In this document: one piece after another, positions 8,436 through 16,786 of the stretch
Layout of the letters: every line of letters starts with the position of its first letter
How positions within the stretch are numbered: the stretch's first letter is position 1
Origin: CAHJXF01 sp038240015
Lineage (GTDB): Bacteria; Pseudomonadota; Gammaproteobacteria; Burkholderiales; Burkholderiaceae_D
Assembly: GCA_038240015.1 (NCBI GenBank)
Contig: JBBSEF010000001.1
Span: 74,242-138,241 of the forward strand
Direction: 5' to 3'
DNA length: 64,000 nucleotides
The notes under the pieces: generated by a model
The model's input: only the letters and a program-made list of their open reading frames with translations
What the model was told of the DNA's origin: nothing
Databases searched by the model: none
Made by a program: the position numbers and the translations under genes

Positions 8436-8840
8436 GTGATCCGTATCGCCAGCCTCGACCATCTGGTCCTTACCGTGACCGACATCGAACGCAGCACCGC
8501 GTTCTATGCGCGCGTGCTCGGCATGACGCCGCAACGTTTTGTCAGCGGCGGCGTCGAACGTTTCGCGCTCGCCTTCGGTGTTCAGAAATTCAACCTGCAT
8601 CAAAGTGATCGCGTAGTCGACCGCAACGTGCGCCATGCGACCCCTGGCTCGGCGGATATCTGCCTGATCACGGACACCCCGATGTCCGAGGTGCTCGAAC
8701 ATCTGGACGCTTGCGGTGTCTCCATTGTCGAAGGACCGGTGCGACGCACCGGCGCGGTTGATCCGCTGATGTCGGTCTATTTTTACGACCCCGATGAAAA
8801 TCTGATCGAGGTCTCGAACGCCTTGAAGTCCACGCTTTGA
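8436..8840 (+). CDS. VOC (glyoxalase/bleomycin-resistance/dioxygenase) family protein
   Basis: Small metal-binding fold of 134 residues. It opens with SLDHLVLTVTDIERSTAFY, where the His is a likely metal ligand, and ends with SVYFYDPDENLIEVSN, where the Glu is the typical C-terminal ligand. The substrate cannot be read from the sequence. Close relatives are annotated as virulence or glyoxalase-like proteins. It starts with GTG at 8436, 27 bp after tyrS, without a clear ribosome site, and probably shares the tyrS transcript. The stop codon lies inside a 14-bp tandem repeat. Confidence 0.85.
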   Translation: MIRIASLDHLVLTVTDIERSTAFYARVLGMTPQRFVSGGVERFALAFGVQKFNLHQSDRVVDRNVRHATPGSADICLITDTPMSEVLEHLDACGVSIVEGPVRRTGAVDPLMSVYFYDPDENLIEVSNALKSTL

Positions 8841-8860
8841 AGCCCACGCTTTGAAGCCAC
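8823..8860. repeat. 14-bp tandem repeat at the VOC stop codon
   Basis: TTGAAGTCCACGCT, TTGAAGCCCACGCT and a partial TTGAAGCCAC. The stop TGA (8838-8840) falls in the second unit. Confidence 0.85.
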
Positions 8861-8878
8861 TAACAAGAAAGTCTGCAC

Positions 8879-9544
8879 ATGAAACTCTGGAGCGAATCCT
8901 TCACCGACGGCGGCAACATCCCGAGCGCATTCGCGTTCGGAACCATCCATCCGAAATCGCATGTCACGTTGTCGGCCAACCGCAACCCGCATCTCGCGTG
9001 GGACGACGTCCCCGAAGGCACCCGCTCGTTTTCGTTGATCGTTCACGACTACGACGTGCCGAGCCGACCCGATGATGTCAATCAGGAAGGGCGCGTGGTT
9101 CCATCCGATCTTCCCCGCGGCGAGTTTTTTCACTGGGTCATGTTCGATCTTCCGGCCGACCTGCGCGGCGTGGCCGACGGACAGTTCTCGCACGAGGTCA
9201 CCACGCGCGGCAAGGCCGGCCCGATGATTCCGCATCAGCCGATCGAAGGCGCCTTGCACGGACTCAATGGCTACACCGAATGGTTCGCGAACGATCACGA
9301 CATGTCGGGCGACTACTACGGCTACGACGGCCCTTGTCCCCCTTGGAACGACAGCATCGTCCATCACTACGTGTTCACGCTCTACGCGTTATCGGTCGAT
9401 CGGCTGGCCATCTCGGGTCGCGTCACCGGCGACGCCGTGCGCGCGGCGATGGCCGGCAAGGTGCTCGATCAGGCCGCGATCACCGGGCTCTACACGCTCA
9501 ATCCCGCGCTCAATCCCGCGCTCGATCCCCACCCTGCGTCGTGA
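8879..9544 (+). CDS. YbhB/YbcL family (PEBP-like) protein
   Basis: Bacterial relative of phosphatidylethanolamine-binding proteins, of uncertain cellular role. Conserved features include SFSLIVHDYDVPSRP near residue 50, EFFHWVMFDLP near residue 82 and HHYVFTLYAL near residue 161, which surround the anion-binding pocket of the fold. No signal peptide is seen, so it is probably cytosolic. The 221-residue length is somewhat longer than E. coli YbhB (158). Its C-terminus consists of a repeat-derived tail (LNPALNPALDPH). The stop overlaps the following GTG by 4 bp. Confidence 0.85.
   Translation: MKLWSESFTDGGNIPSAFAFGTIHPKSHVTLSANRNPHLAWDDVPEGTRSFSLIVHDYDVPSRPDDVNQEGRVVPSDLPRGEFFHWVMFDLPADLRGVADGQFSHEVTTRGKAGPMIPHQPIEGALHGLNGYTEWFANDHDMSGDYYGYDGPCPPWNDSIVHHYVFTLYALSVDRLAISGRVTGDAVRAAMAGKVLDQAAITGLYTLNPALNPALDPHPAS
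9497..9532. repeat. 12-bp tandem repeat, 3 units, at the 3' end of the PEBP-like gene
   Basis: Two perfect copies of CTCAATCCCGCG and a degenerate third (CTCGATCCCCAC) encode NPAL-type repeats just before the stop codon. Confidence 0.85.
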
Positions 9545-10152
9545 TCGATCTGATCGTCGTACGCCACGGCGAGACCGACTGGAATCGCGTTCGAAGACTG
9601 CAAGGCCATACCGACATCGCGTTGAACCAGGCCGGCATCGAGCAGGCCGCCCGAGTCGCGTCGGCGCTTGCGCACGAAGCGATCGCTGCAATCCATTCGA
9701 GCGACCTCGCGCGTGCGCTCGCAACCGCCGAGCCGGTCGCAGCGGCGCTCGGCCTGGTGGTCAAGCGGGAACCGCTCCTGCGCGAACGCAACTATGGATT
9801 GCTCGAAGGCAAGACCTTCGCGGAGATTCTCGCGCAGCATCCCCAAGAGGCCGAGCGGCTGCGGCTGCGCGATGCGCGCCATCGTATGCCCGAGGGCGAA
9901 AGTCAGACCGAATTCTTCGAGCGCGTCGTCGCGGCCGTACGCGCCATTGCAGCCGACGAAGAACGCGTTGGAGAACACGCGCGAGCCATCCTGATCGTCA
10001 CGCATGGCGGCGTGCTCGACATGCTCTACCGCGAGGCCCACGATCTGCCCCTCGATGGGGAGCGCGCCTGCGCCATTCCCAATGCCCTGATCAATCGACT
10101 CGAAGTCGATGACGGTCGCTTCACGGTGAAGAGCTGGGCTGAAGAAACCTGA
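9541..10152 (+). CDS. Histidine phosphatase (phosphoglycerate-mutase-like) family protein
   Basis: Branch of the RHG superfamily. VVRHGETDWN at residue 6 carries the phospho-accepting histidine and arginine. SSDLARALATAEPVA near residue 59 and the second catalytic histidine in VTHGGVLDML near residue 154 complete the site. The 203-residue length fits GpmB/CobC-like phosphatases rather than glycolytic mutase, so the substrate is unknown. The GTG start at 9541 overlaps the preceding stop (GTGA), indicating translational coupling. Confidence 0.9.
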   Translation: MIDLIVVRHGETDWNRVRRLQGHTDIALNQAGIEQAARVASALAHEAIAAIHSSDLARALATAEPVAAALGLVVKREPLLRERNYGLLEGKTFAEILAQHPQEAERLRLRDARHRMPEGESQTEFFERVVAAVRAIAADEERVGEHARAILIVTHGGVLDMLYREAHDLPLDGERACAIPNALINRLEVDDGRFTVKSWAEET

Positions 10153-10180
10153 GCGTGCGGCCGCGCATCGACGACGTCGG

Positions 10181-10200
10181 GTCCCTGCTTTCAAAGGGAC
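10181..10200. repeat. REP-like imperfect palindrome between convergent genes
   Basis: GTCCCT and AGGGAC arms enclose 8 nt. The flanks and core (GGGTCCCTGC, AGGGAC) match the palindrome inside thrB at 11659-11678, suggesting a degenerate copy of the same element. It may end transcription between the phosphatase and the membrane-protein gene. Confidence 0.5.
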
Positions 10201-10212
10201 AAGCGAAGAGGA

Positions 10213-11226
10213 TCACGCCGCGTCAGAGCCTTCCTCGACACTCGGCGTCGCAAGCGCAGGCGTCGCGGACTGATCGACGAACACCGTCGCGTAGCTCGGA
10301 TAGACCGAGCAATACATCCACGTCAGCATCAGCATCACCAGCGGCAACGCGAGGACGGCGGCGAGGTTCGCAACGCCGATCAGGCTTGCCACGAGTCCGA
10401 TCGCGAACGAGAAGCACATCCAGATAGCAAGCCATGCGATGCCATAAAGGACGAACGCGCCCAGGTTGCGCCACACCGCGACGGCGGAAAAGAACAGCGC
10501 CTTGCCCGCCGGCAGTCGATGCCACGCGGCCAGCATCGGCGCGTACCACATCAGGACCGCGACCGGCAGATAGGCCAGGCCCTGGATCGCGCGGGTGGTT
10601 GCCTCGCGGCGTATCGCTTCCTGATCGGCCTCGGTGGCGGCTTGAGAAGCGGCTTGAGAAGCGGCTTGAGTAGGGGTTTCAGTGCTGGCTTGAGCGGCCG
10701 GTTGATTCGCGGATGCGCTTGCGCTCGGCGCTGCCTTCGACTCCGCGGGTTTTGAAACGGTGCCTTGCGTGACGGGCGTGTTGTCGTTGGGCTGATCGGG
10801 ACCACGGGTATCCAGACCGCCGGTGAGGAACACGATGCAAACCAGCGCGACCATCTGGATCGCACCGAGCGTCAACAGGGATCTGAGCGTTTTTTTTCCG
10901 GAGCGAAAAGGCGCGAACAACAACAGCGGATGTACCGGCTGCAAGGCTTCAGCGCTGCGGCATGCCTGCAAGAAGCCGACCGTCAACGCAGGCGTGAACA
11001 GGGCGACCAGCACGCTGCCGAACAGCGCGATCAAATCGGCCGACGCGAATGGCAAGAGCAGCCCGAGTCCATGCGCGATCCAGCCGATTATCGCACTGGC
11101 CGACAGCAGCAGCAGCCAATAGAAAAACAGCAGCGCCACGAAGGCCAGCGGCTGACGACGAAAGAGCCGCCATCCGGCGCGTATCCATGTCCAGCCGAAC
11201 GAAGGTTTGAGTTTCAGTGCCTGCAT
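10213..11226 (-). CDS. BPSS1780-like multi-pass membrane protein
   Basis: Betaproteobacterial membrane protein of unknown function, placed beside thrB and DUF2782 as in Burkholderia. The 337-residue product begins KPSFGWTWIRAGWRLFRRQP, a typical start for the family. It has about six hydrophobic segments in two halves separated by a long Ala/Gln/Ser-rich hydrophilic loop (about residues 150-200). A 12-bp tandem repeat codes for repeated QAAS in that loop. The ATG at 11226 is preferred because the in-frame ATG at 11304 would overlap thrB by 65 bp. Confidence 0.75.
   Translation of the reverse strand: MQALKLKPSFGWTWIRAGWRLFRRQPLAFVALLFFYWLLLLSASAIIGWIAHGLGLLLPFASADLIALFGSVLVALFTPALTVGFLQACRSAEALQPVHPLLLFAPFRSGKKTLRSLLTLGAIQMVALVCIVFLTGGLDTRGPDQPNDNTPVTQGTVSKPAESKAAPSASASANQPAAQASTETPTQAASQAASQAATEADQEAIRREATTRAIQGLAYLPVAVLMWYAPMLAAWHRLPAGKALFFSAVAVWRNLGAFVLYGIAWLAIWMCFSFAIGLVASLIGVANLAAVLALPLVMLMLTWMYCSVYPSYATVFVDQSATPALATPSVEEGSDAA
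10637..10672. repeat. 12-bp tandem repeat, 3 units, coding for a linker
   Basis: GCGGCTTGAGAA twice and GCGGCTTGAGTA once (plus strand). On the minus strand they encode QAAS-type repeats in the hydrophilic loop of the BPSS1780-like protein. Confidence 0.85.
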
Positions 11227-11239
11227 GCGGTCGGAAGAA

Positions 11240-12325
11240 TCAGAGTTCGATGATGGGGTCGATGCCGCAGTCGATTCCGCAGTCGAAGCCACCGATTGCC
11301 TCATCGCGGCGGCAGCGAAGGACGCGCTCGAAGTGCAGTGGATCGTGGGGGGTCAACAGTTGCGCGGGACGGGGGCTATGCAGATCGTCCAGCCGCGAGA
11401 GCCAGAAGCGCAAGGCCGCCGCGCGCAACGCCAGCGGGAATGCATCGCGCTCTTCGCGCGTCAAAGGACGCGCGCGATCATAGGCGCGCATCAGCGCGGC
11501 GAGGCGCGCACGATCGAAAGCACCGCTTGCCAGATCGACGCACCAGTCGTTCACGCAGATCGCGAGGTCGAGCAACCATGCGTCGCAACCCGCGAAGTAG
11601 AAGTCGATGATGCCGCCCAGGCGGAGTGATGCCGTGGGAGACGCTGCAACGACGCTGGGTCCCTGCGTGCGCAGGGACGATGGGGCATCGGATGACGTCC
11701 CATGGTCTTCGACGAAGAGCGCGTTGTCGCGAAACAAATCCGCGTGAATAGCACCGCGCGGCAGCGATTGCGTCGATCGTTCCCACGTTGCGGTCTGCAA
11801 TGCGATCTCTTCGTCGAGCAGGCGCCGCTGCGCTTCGTCGAGATAGGGCGCGACTCTTTCGGCGGTGCGCTGCCACCACGCGATGCCGCGCGGGTTGGTC
11901 TGCGCAAAAGGGAAATCCTTTCCGGCAACATGCATGCGCGCAAGCGCATCGCCGATCGCCGAGCAGTGCGCCGGCGCGGGCGCGGACGTCGCGTGGCCGT
12001 CGAGCCGCGTGACCAGCGCGGCGGGTTTGCCAGCGAGTGTCGCGCACAGCGCGCCGCTGCGATCGGTCATCGGCGCGGGGCAGGGCACTCCACGTTCGGC
12101 GAGGTGTTGCATCAGCGAAAGATAGAAGGGCAGTTCGTCGGCGTCGAGGCGCTCGAACAAGGTCAACACGAATCGACGTTCGACGCCGCCCTGCATCGTC
12201 GTCACGAAGTAGTTGCTGTTCTCGATGCCCGAGTGAATGCCGTGCCACTCGACCAGCGAACCGACCTCGTGACTCACGAGCCATGAGGTCAGCGCGTTCT
12301 CGTCGAGCGCTGTGTAGACCGCCAT
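11240..12325 (-). CDS. thrB: Homoserine kinase (APH-fold type), with an in-frame REP-like insertion
   Basis: ATP-dependent phosphorylation of homoserine in threonine synthesis, by the aminoglycoside-phosphotransferase fold used in betaproteobacteria and pseudomonads. The N-terminus (LTSWLVSHEVGSL, HSGIENSNYFV), the catalytic loop PRGAIHADLFRDNALF near residue 190 and the metal-binding IIDFYFAGCDAWLLD near residue 240 are intact. Between the last two, residues about 207-233 carry SSLRTQGPSVVAASP, which is not family sequence and is encoded by a REP-like palindrome. The C-terminus (FDCGIDCGIDPIIEL) is also unusual and comes from a 12-bp tandem repeat. Activity is likely kept, since the insert falls in a loop, but this is untested. 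Confidence 0.92.
   Translation of the reverse strand: MAVYTALDENALTSWLVSHEVGSLVEWHGIHSGIENSNYFVTTMQGGVERRFVLTLFERLDADELPFYLSLMQHLAERGVPCPAPMTDRSGALCATLAGKPAALVTRLDGHATSAPAPAHCSAIGDALARMHVAGKDFPFAQTNPRGIAWWQRTAERVAPYLDEAQRRLLDEEIALQTATWERSTQSLPRGAIHADLFRDNALFVEDHGTSSDAPSSLRTQGPSVVAASPTASLRLGGIIDFYFAGCDAWLLDLAICVNDWCVDLASGAFDRARLAALMRAYDRARPLTREERDAFPLALRAAALRFWLSRLDDLHSPRPAQLLTPHDPLHFERVLRCRRDEAIGGFDCGIDCGIDPIIEL
11261..11296. repeat. 12-bp tandem repeat at the thrB 3' end
   Basis: GATGCCGCAGTC, GATTCCGCAGTC and a degenerate GAAGCCACCGAT (plus strand). They encode the DCGI repeats in the ThrB C-terminal tail. Confidence 0.8.
11659..11678. repeat. REP-like palindrome inside thrB
   Basis: GTCCCTGCG (11659-11667) and CGCAGGGAC (11670-11678) are perfect 9-bp arms. 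The flanking GGGACGATGGGGCATCGGATG region adds weaker symmetry. Translated on the minus strand it gives SLRTQGP, a peptide commonly seen where intergenic REP elements of beta/gammaproteobacteria are read as protein. Confidence 0.75.
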
Positions 12326-12369
12326 GCGATGCGGCGATCAGCGGGCCGGCCGCATCGGCGAGCCAGCCG

Positions 12370-12753
12370 TCAGAATTCGAACAGCGTCCATTGAGGCGCT
12401 CTGACGCCGCCGCCGATTTCGTCGGCCTTGGTCATCGTTCCCTTGCCGTCCGGATCGATCAGCAGATAGGGCTTGCCGATTTTAGGCGTGACGCGAATCG
12501 CGTACACGCGGCCCTTCGACTTGAACTCCTCGATCTTGTTTTCGCCTTCCTGGCGAATCGTGACCTGCGGCTCGTTGGGGTCGTCCGCCGTGGGCGTGGA
12601 CGACAGCTTGGGCGGCGGAGGAATATCGGGCAACGGTTGCAGATCCTTCGGCTGCGACTGCGCGAACAACGCGCCCGCGCCGAAGGTCGCGATCAATGCC
12701 GCAATCAAGGCCGCGAGCGGATAAGCGCCGAATTTTCTCGATGAGTTCAACAT
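12370..12753 (-). CDS. DUF2782 family exported protein
   Basis: Small betaproteobacterial protein (127 residues) of unknown function, habitually found between homoserine kinase and polA. A signal peptide or membrane anchor covers residues 13-31 (LAALIAALIATFGAGALF), with likely cleavage after AQS or retention as an anchor. A proline-rich linker (LPDIPPPPKL) follows, then the conserved VTIRQEGENKIEEF...VYAIRVTPKIGKPYLLIDPDG core. It lies 10 bp after the LOG gene and 44 bp before thrB on the same strand, so it is part of the operon. Confidence 0.88.
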   Translation of the reverse strand: MLNSSRKFGAYPLAALIAALIATFGAGALFAQSQPKDLQPLPDIPPPPKLSSTPTADDPNEPQVTIRQEGENKIEEFKSKGRVYAIRVTPKIGKPYLLIDPDGKGTMTKADEIGGGVRAPQWTLFEF

Positions 12754-12763
12754 GATGGTTTCC

Positions 12764-13543
12764 TCACAGGTACAGCATCTGCTCGAATTCGGTCGACGTC
12801 GGCGCGAGACTGCGACGCTCGTAGAACTCGAAGATCGTGTCGATCACGTCCTGCGCTTCGTCGACGATCTGTATCAAGTTCAGATCGTCGGGCCCGATCA
12901 ATCCGCGCGACGCGAGTTGGCCGCGCATCCAGTCGATCAGGCCCGACCAGAATGCAGAACCGACCAATACGATCGGCATCACGCGCGTCTTGCCGGTTTG
13001 AATCAGCGTCAACGCTTCGGTCAGTTCATCGAGCGTACCGAACCCGCCGGGCATGACGACATAGGCAGACGCATACTTGACGAACGCGACCTTGCGCGAA
13101 AAAAAATGGCGAAAGCGCAGGGCGACATCCTGATAGTCGTTGCCCTTCTGTTCGTGCGCGAGTTCGATGTTGAGGCCGACCGAAGGCGCCTTGCCTCCGA
13201 AGGCCCCCTTGTTCGCGGCTTCCATCAGCCCTGGTCCTCCGCCGGAGATGACGGCGAAGCCCGCGTCGGCGAGCAAGCGGCCGATGCGCTCGGCAAGGAT
13301 GTATTCGGGTGTGCCCGCGGGAATGCGCGCCGAACCGAAGATGCTGACCGCGGGCCGGATGTCGGCGAGGCGCTCGGCCGCCTCGATGAACTCTGACATA
13401 ATTCCCAGCACGTGCCACGACTCGCGGGCCTTGGTCGCAGGCGCTTTCCCGGTTGCGAATTCATTGCGCTGTCCGCGGTTCCACGTGCCGCGACGCGTGC
13501 CGTCGAGTTCGCGCAATGTCGGCACGAATTTCGGATCGTTCAT
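12764..13543 (-). CDS. LOG family protein (TIGR00730, lysine decarboxylase-like Rossmann fold)
   Basis: Members hydrolyse cytokinin riboside monophosphates or related nucleotides (phosphoribohydrolase). The bacterial substrate here is unknown. Both diagnostic motifs are visible: SGGGPGLMEAANKGAF near residue 99 and MPGGFGTLDELTE near residue 164. The ATG at 13543 is chosen because ARESWHVLGIMSEF, upstream of the shorter ATG (13399), resembles the N-terminal helix of homologues. No clear ribosome site is seen. This start codon directly abuts that of polA. First gene of the LOG-DUF2782-thrB-BPSS1780 operon. Confidence 0.9.
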   Translation of the reverse strand: MNDPKFVPTLRELDGTRRGTWNRGQRNEFATGKAPATKARESWHVLGIMSEFIEAAERLADIRPAVSIFGSARIPAGTPEYILAERIGRLLADAGFAVISGGGPGLMEAANKGAFGGKAPSVGLNIELAHEQKGNDYQDVALRFRHFFSRKVAFVKYASAYVVMPGGFGTLDELTEALTLIQTGKTRVMPIVLVGSAFWSGLIDWMRGQLASRGLIGPDDLNLIQIVDEAQDVIDTIFEFYERRSLAPTSTEFEQMLYL

Positions 13544-16354
13544 ATGGATCTGCTGTTGTTGGTGGACGGCTCGAGCTACCTCTATCGCGCCTTCCACGCT
13601 CTGCCCGATCTGCGCAACAAGGCGGGTGAGCCGACCGGCGCCATCTACGGCATGGTGTCCATGCTGCGCCGCTTGAAGCAGGATGTGGCGGCACAGTATA
13701 GCGCCGTCGTCTTCGACGCTCCGGGCAAAACCTTCCGCGACGACTGGTATCCCGACTACAAGGCCACGCGCTCGGCGATGCCCGAGGATCTGGTGCGTCA
13801 GATCGCGCCGATCCACGCGGTCGTCGCCGCATTGGGCTGGCCGATTCTGATGATCGATCGCGTGGAAGCCGACGACGTGATCGGCACGCTGGCTGCGCGT
13901 GCGACCGCCGCGAACCTCCGCACCATCGTGTCGACCGGCGACAAGGATCTTGCGCAGTTGGTCAATCAGCAGGTGATCTTGATCAACACGATGAATCGTC
14001 CCCCCACGTCGGGCCCCGCATCGGGCCTCTACGGCGCGGGCGAAGTGCTCGACGTCGAAGGGGTCAAGGCGAAGTTCGGCGTTGCGCCCGATCGCATCGT
14101 CGATTACCTGACGCTGGTCGGCGACACCGTCGACAACGTACCCGGCGTCGACAAGGTCGGACCCAAGACCGCCGCCAAGTGGCTCGCGCAGTACGGATCG
14201 CTCGACGAGATCGTTGCGCATGCCGAAGAGATCAAGGGTGCGGTCGGCGACAACCTGCGGCGTGCGCTCGACTGGTTGCCGATGGGCAAAAAGCTCGTCA
14301 CTGTGAAGACCGATTGCCCTCTCGACGAAGTGCCCGACATCGCAACGACGCTCGTGCCGCGCGAAGAAAATCGCGATGCGCTGATCGAACTCTTCGACCG
14401 CTACGCCTTCAAGACGTGGTTGCGGGAAGTATCGCAGGAGGATGCATCGACGCAGGCTGCGGGCGAGACCGCCAGTGAGCAGGATGCGAGCGGCGTGGTC
14501 GATGAGACCTTGCCTGCGGTTACACCGGGCGCCGATGTCGATCGCCGCTACGAAGCGATCCTCTCGAATGAAGAACTCGATGAATGGCTCGCGCGTATCG
14601 ATGCGGCCGAAATCACCGCGTTCGACACCGAGACCACGTCACTCGACCCGATGCGCGCGAAGCTGGTCGGCATGTCGTTTTCCGTGGAGACCGGCCACGC
14701 AGCGTACCTGCCGCTATCGCATCGCACGATGGACGCGAGCGGACCGAAGCAACTCGACTTCGATACCACGCTCTCTCGCATCAGGCCGTGGCTGGAAGAC
14801 GCGACGAAGAAGAAGGTCGGGCAGAACCTCAAGTACGACACGCATGTACTCGCCAATCACGGCATTCATCTGGCCGGCATCGCGCACGACACGCTGTTGC
14901 AATCGTATGTGTTCGAGTCGCATCGCAATCACGGCCTTGAAGATCTCGCGCGTCGACACGTCGGGGTCGAGGATCTCGTGTCGTATGAAGACATCTGCGG
15001 CAAGGGCGCCAAGCAGATCGGCTTCGACGAAGTCGCGATCGACGTCGCGACCCGCTATGCCGCCGAAGATGCGGATCTCACCTTGCGCGTGCATCGCGCG
15101 CTCTATCCATCGGTCGCGGCGCTGCCCGCGTTGAACTCGGTGTACGAAACGATCGAGTTGCCGACCTCGGTGGTGTTGCAGAAGGTCGAGCGCAACGGCG
15201 TCTTGATCGATGCCGACCTGCTCAATCGACAAGGCAGCGAGCTGGGCAACCGCATGGCCGAACTCGAAGCGAAGGCCTACGAGCTCGCCGGGCAACCGTT
15301 CAATCTCGGCTCGCCCAAACAGATCGGCGAATTGCTGTTCGACAAATTGAAGCTGCCGGTCGCACGCCGCACTGCGAGCGGCGCGCCGTCGACCGACGAA
15401 GACGTGCTTGCGAAACTCGCGAACGACTATCCGCTGCCGAAGGTGCTGCTCGATCATCGCGCGCTGTCGAAATTGAAGAGCACCTACACCGACAAGCTGC
15501 CGCGCATGGTCAACCCGGCGACGGGCCGCGTGCACACCAACTACGCGCAGGCCGTCGCGGTCACGGGCCGTCTCGCGTCGAACGATCCCAATCTGCAGAA
15601 CATTCCGATTCGCACCGCCGAAGGCCGTCGCATCCGCGAAGCCTTCATCGCACCCGAAGGCTCGAGCATCGTGTCGTCGGATTATTCGCAGATCGAGTTG
15701 CGCATCATGGCGCACATCTCGGGAGACGAGACGCTGATCGCCGCGTTTGCCAACGGCGAAGACGTGCATCGACGCACGGCGTCCGAAGTCTTCAACGTCG
15801 CGCCCGACGACGTGACGAGCGAGCAGCGGCGCTACGCGAAGGTGATCAACTTTGGCCTGATCTACGGCATGGGCGTGTTCGGTCTCGCGAGCAATCTGGG
15901 CATCGAGCGCGACGCCGCCAAGCTCTACATCGATCGTTACTTCGCGCGCTATCCCGGAGTCGCGGCCTATATGCAGGAGACGCGCACCGATGCGAAAGAG
16001 AAGGGCTATGTCGAGACGGTGTTCGGGCGACGGTTATGGCTCTCGGAGATCAACAGTCCCAACGGACCGCGACGTGCCGGCGCCGAACGCGCGGCGATCA
16101 ACGCTCCGATGCAAGGCACCGCGGCCGACCTCATCAAGCGCTCGATGATCGCGGTGCAGGATTGGATCGAACGCGAGCAACTCGCGACGCGGATGGTGAT
16201 GCAGGTGCACGATGAATTGGTACTCGAAGTGCCGGACACCGAACTTGCAACTGTGCGCGAAACTGTACCGGTACTGATGGCGTCCGTCGCTGAACTGAAA
16301 GTGCCGCTCGAGGTCGAGCTGGGCGCAGGGCGGAACTGGGATGAAGCGCATTGA
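13544..16354 (+). CDS. polA: DNA polymerase I
   Basis: Three-activity repair and Okazaki-maturation polymerase of 936 residues. The 5' nuclease domain opens with LLLVDGSSYLYRAFHAL and includes VEADDVIGTLA near residue 107. The 3'-5' exonuclease has FDTETTSLD near residue 359, so proofreading acids are kept. The polymerase domain shows SSDYSQIELRIMAH near residue 709, RRYAKVINFGLIYGMG near residue 766 and MQVHDELVLEVP near residue 885. The ATG at 13544 sits exactly at the family N-terminus and forms CATATG with the divergent LOG start. The promoter must lie inside the neighbouring coding region. Confidence 0.98.
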   Translation: MDLLLLVDGSSYLYRAFHALPDLRNKAGEPTGAIYGMVSMLRRLKQDVAAQYSAVVFDAPGKTFRDDWYPDYKATRSAMPEDLVRQIAPIHAVVAALGWPILMIDRVEADDVIGTLAARATAANLRTIVSTGDKDLAQLVNQQVILINTMNRPPTSGPASGLYGAGEVLDVEGVKAKFGVAPDRIVDYLTLVGDTVDNVPGVDKVGPKTAAKWLAQYGSLDEIVAHAEEIKGAVGDNLRRALDWLPMGKKLVTVKTDCPLDEVPDIATTLVPREENRDALIELFDRYAFKTWLREVSQEDASTQAAGETASEQDASGVVDETLPAVTPGADVDRRYEAILSNEELDEWLARIDAAEITAFDTETTSLDPMRAKLVGMSFSVETGHAAYLPLSHRTMDASGPKQLDFDTTLSRIRPWLEDATKKKVGQNLKYDTHVLANHGIHLAGIAHDTLLQSYVFESHRNHGLEDLARRHVGVEDLVSYEDICGKGAKQIGFDEVAIDVATRYAAEDADLTLRVHRALYPSVAALPALNSVYETIELPTSVVLQKVERNGVLIDADLLNRQGSELGNRMAELEAKAYELAGQPFNLGSPKQIGELLFDKLKLPVARRTASGAPSTDEDVLAKLANDYPLPKVLLDHRALSKLKSTYTDKLPRMVNPATGRVHTNYAQAVAVTGRLASNDPNLQNIPIRTAEGRRIREAFIAPEGSSIVSSDYSQIELRIMAHISGDETLIAAFANGEDVHRRTASEVFNVAPDDVTSEQRRYAKVINFGLIYGMGVFGLASNLGIERDAAKLYIDRYFARYPGVAAYMQETRTDAKEKGYVETVFGRRLWLSEINSPNGPRRAGAERAAINAPMQGTAADLIKRSMIAVQDWIEREQLATRMVMQVHDELVLEVPDTELATVRETVPVLMASVAELKVPLEVELGAGRNWDEAH

Positions 16355-16545
16355 TTGCAGGTGAGATTCGCCGTGCCCGGCCAGCGCGTACAGCAGCCTT
16401 GCGGCGTTCAACGCAACACTAGGTCGTCGTACGAGCAATGCTTCCGCCATTTGACCGATGGCCGCATCGGGTTGCCTGCGCCACTGTGCATGGCGTCGGG
16501 TCGCAAACGCATCCGCGTTTGAGCCGTGACGATTCAGGAGAAACA
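16355..16545. other. Non-coding gap between polA and the peptide cassette
   Basis: No hairpin terminator, tRNA or recognisable gene was found. It must hold the promoter of the peptide gene if that gene is transcribed independently of polA. Confidence 0.4.
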
Positions 16546-16716
16546 ATGAGAACCTTGACCATGGAAGAAGCGTATGACGTCTCCGGGTCGCAGCCCAGCA
16601 TCGGCAACGTCATTGCCGCTGTGGGGTTGGGAGTCGCGGTTGCGACGGCGCCCGCATGGGGCGCGATCGGCGCATTGATCGGCCTCATGGCATTGGCGGC
16701 CCACACGCTGGAATAG
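16546..16716 (+). CDS. Candidate bacteriocin-like / leader-type secreted peptide
   Basis: A 56-residue peptide with an excellent ribosome site (AGGAG, 5 bp spacing). The first 14 residues (MRTLTMEEAYDVSG) look like a double-glycine-type leader of the kind ending VSGG, here ending SG followed by Ser. A glycine/alanine-rich hydrophobic core of about 42 residues follows, including AWGAIGALIGLMALAA with GxxxG spacing, as in two-peptide class II bacteriocins. A small two-segment membrane protein follows after 70 bp. No C39 peptidase/ABC exporter is in the window. It could instead be a small membrane or toxin-like peptide. Function is inferred from composition and layout only. Confidence 0.55.
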   Translation: MRTLTMEEAYDVSGSQPSIGNVIAAVGLGVAVATAPAWGAIGALIGLMALAAHTLE

Positions 16717-16737
16717 TGATCTATCGAAGCAAGTGCC

Positions 16738-16763
16738 TGACGGATCCAGCCTCCGATCCGTCA
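16738..16763 (+). promoter_or_regulatory. Intercistronic hairpin between peptide and membrane-protein genes
   Basis: TGACGGATC (16738-16746) and GATCCGTCA (16755-16763) form a perfect 9-bp stem with an 8-nt loop and no T-run. It could set the ratio of the two products or protect the upstream message. Confidence 0.55.
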
Positions 16764-16786
16764 GCACCGCTCTCTTGGGAGATGCG

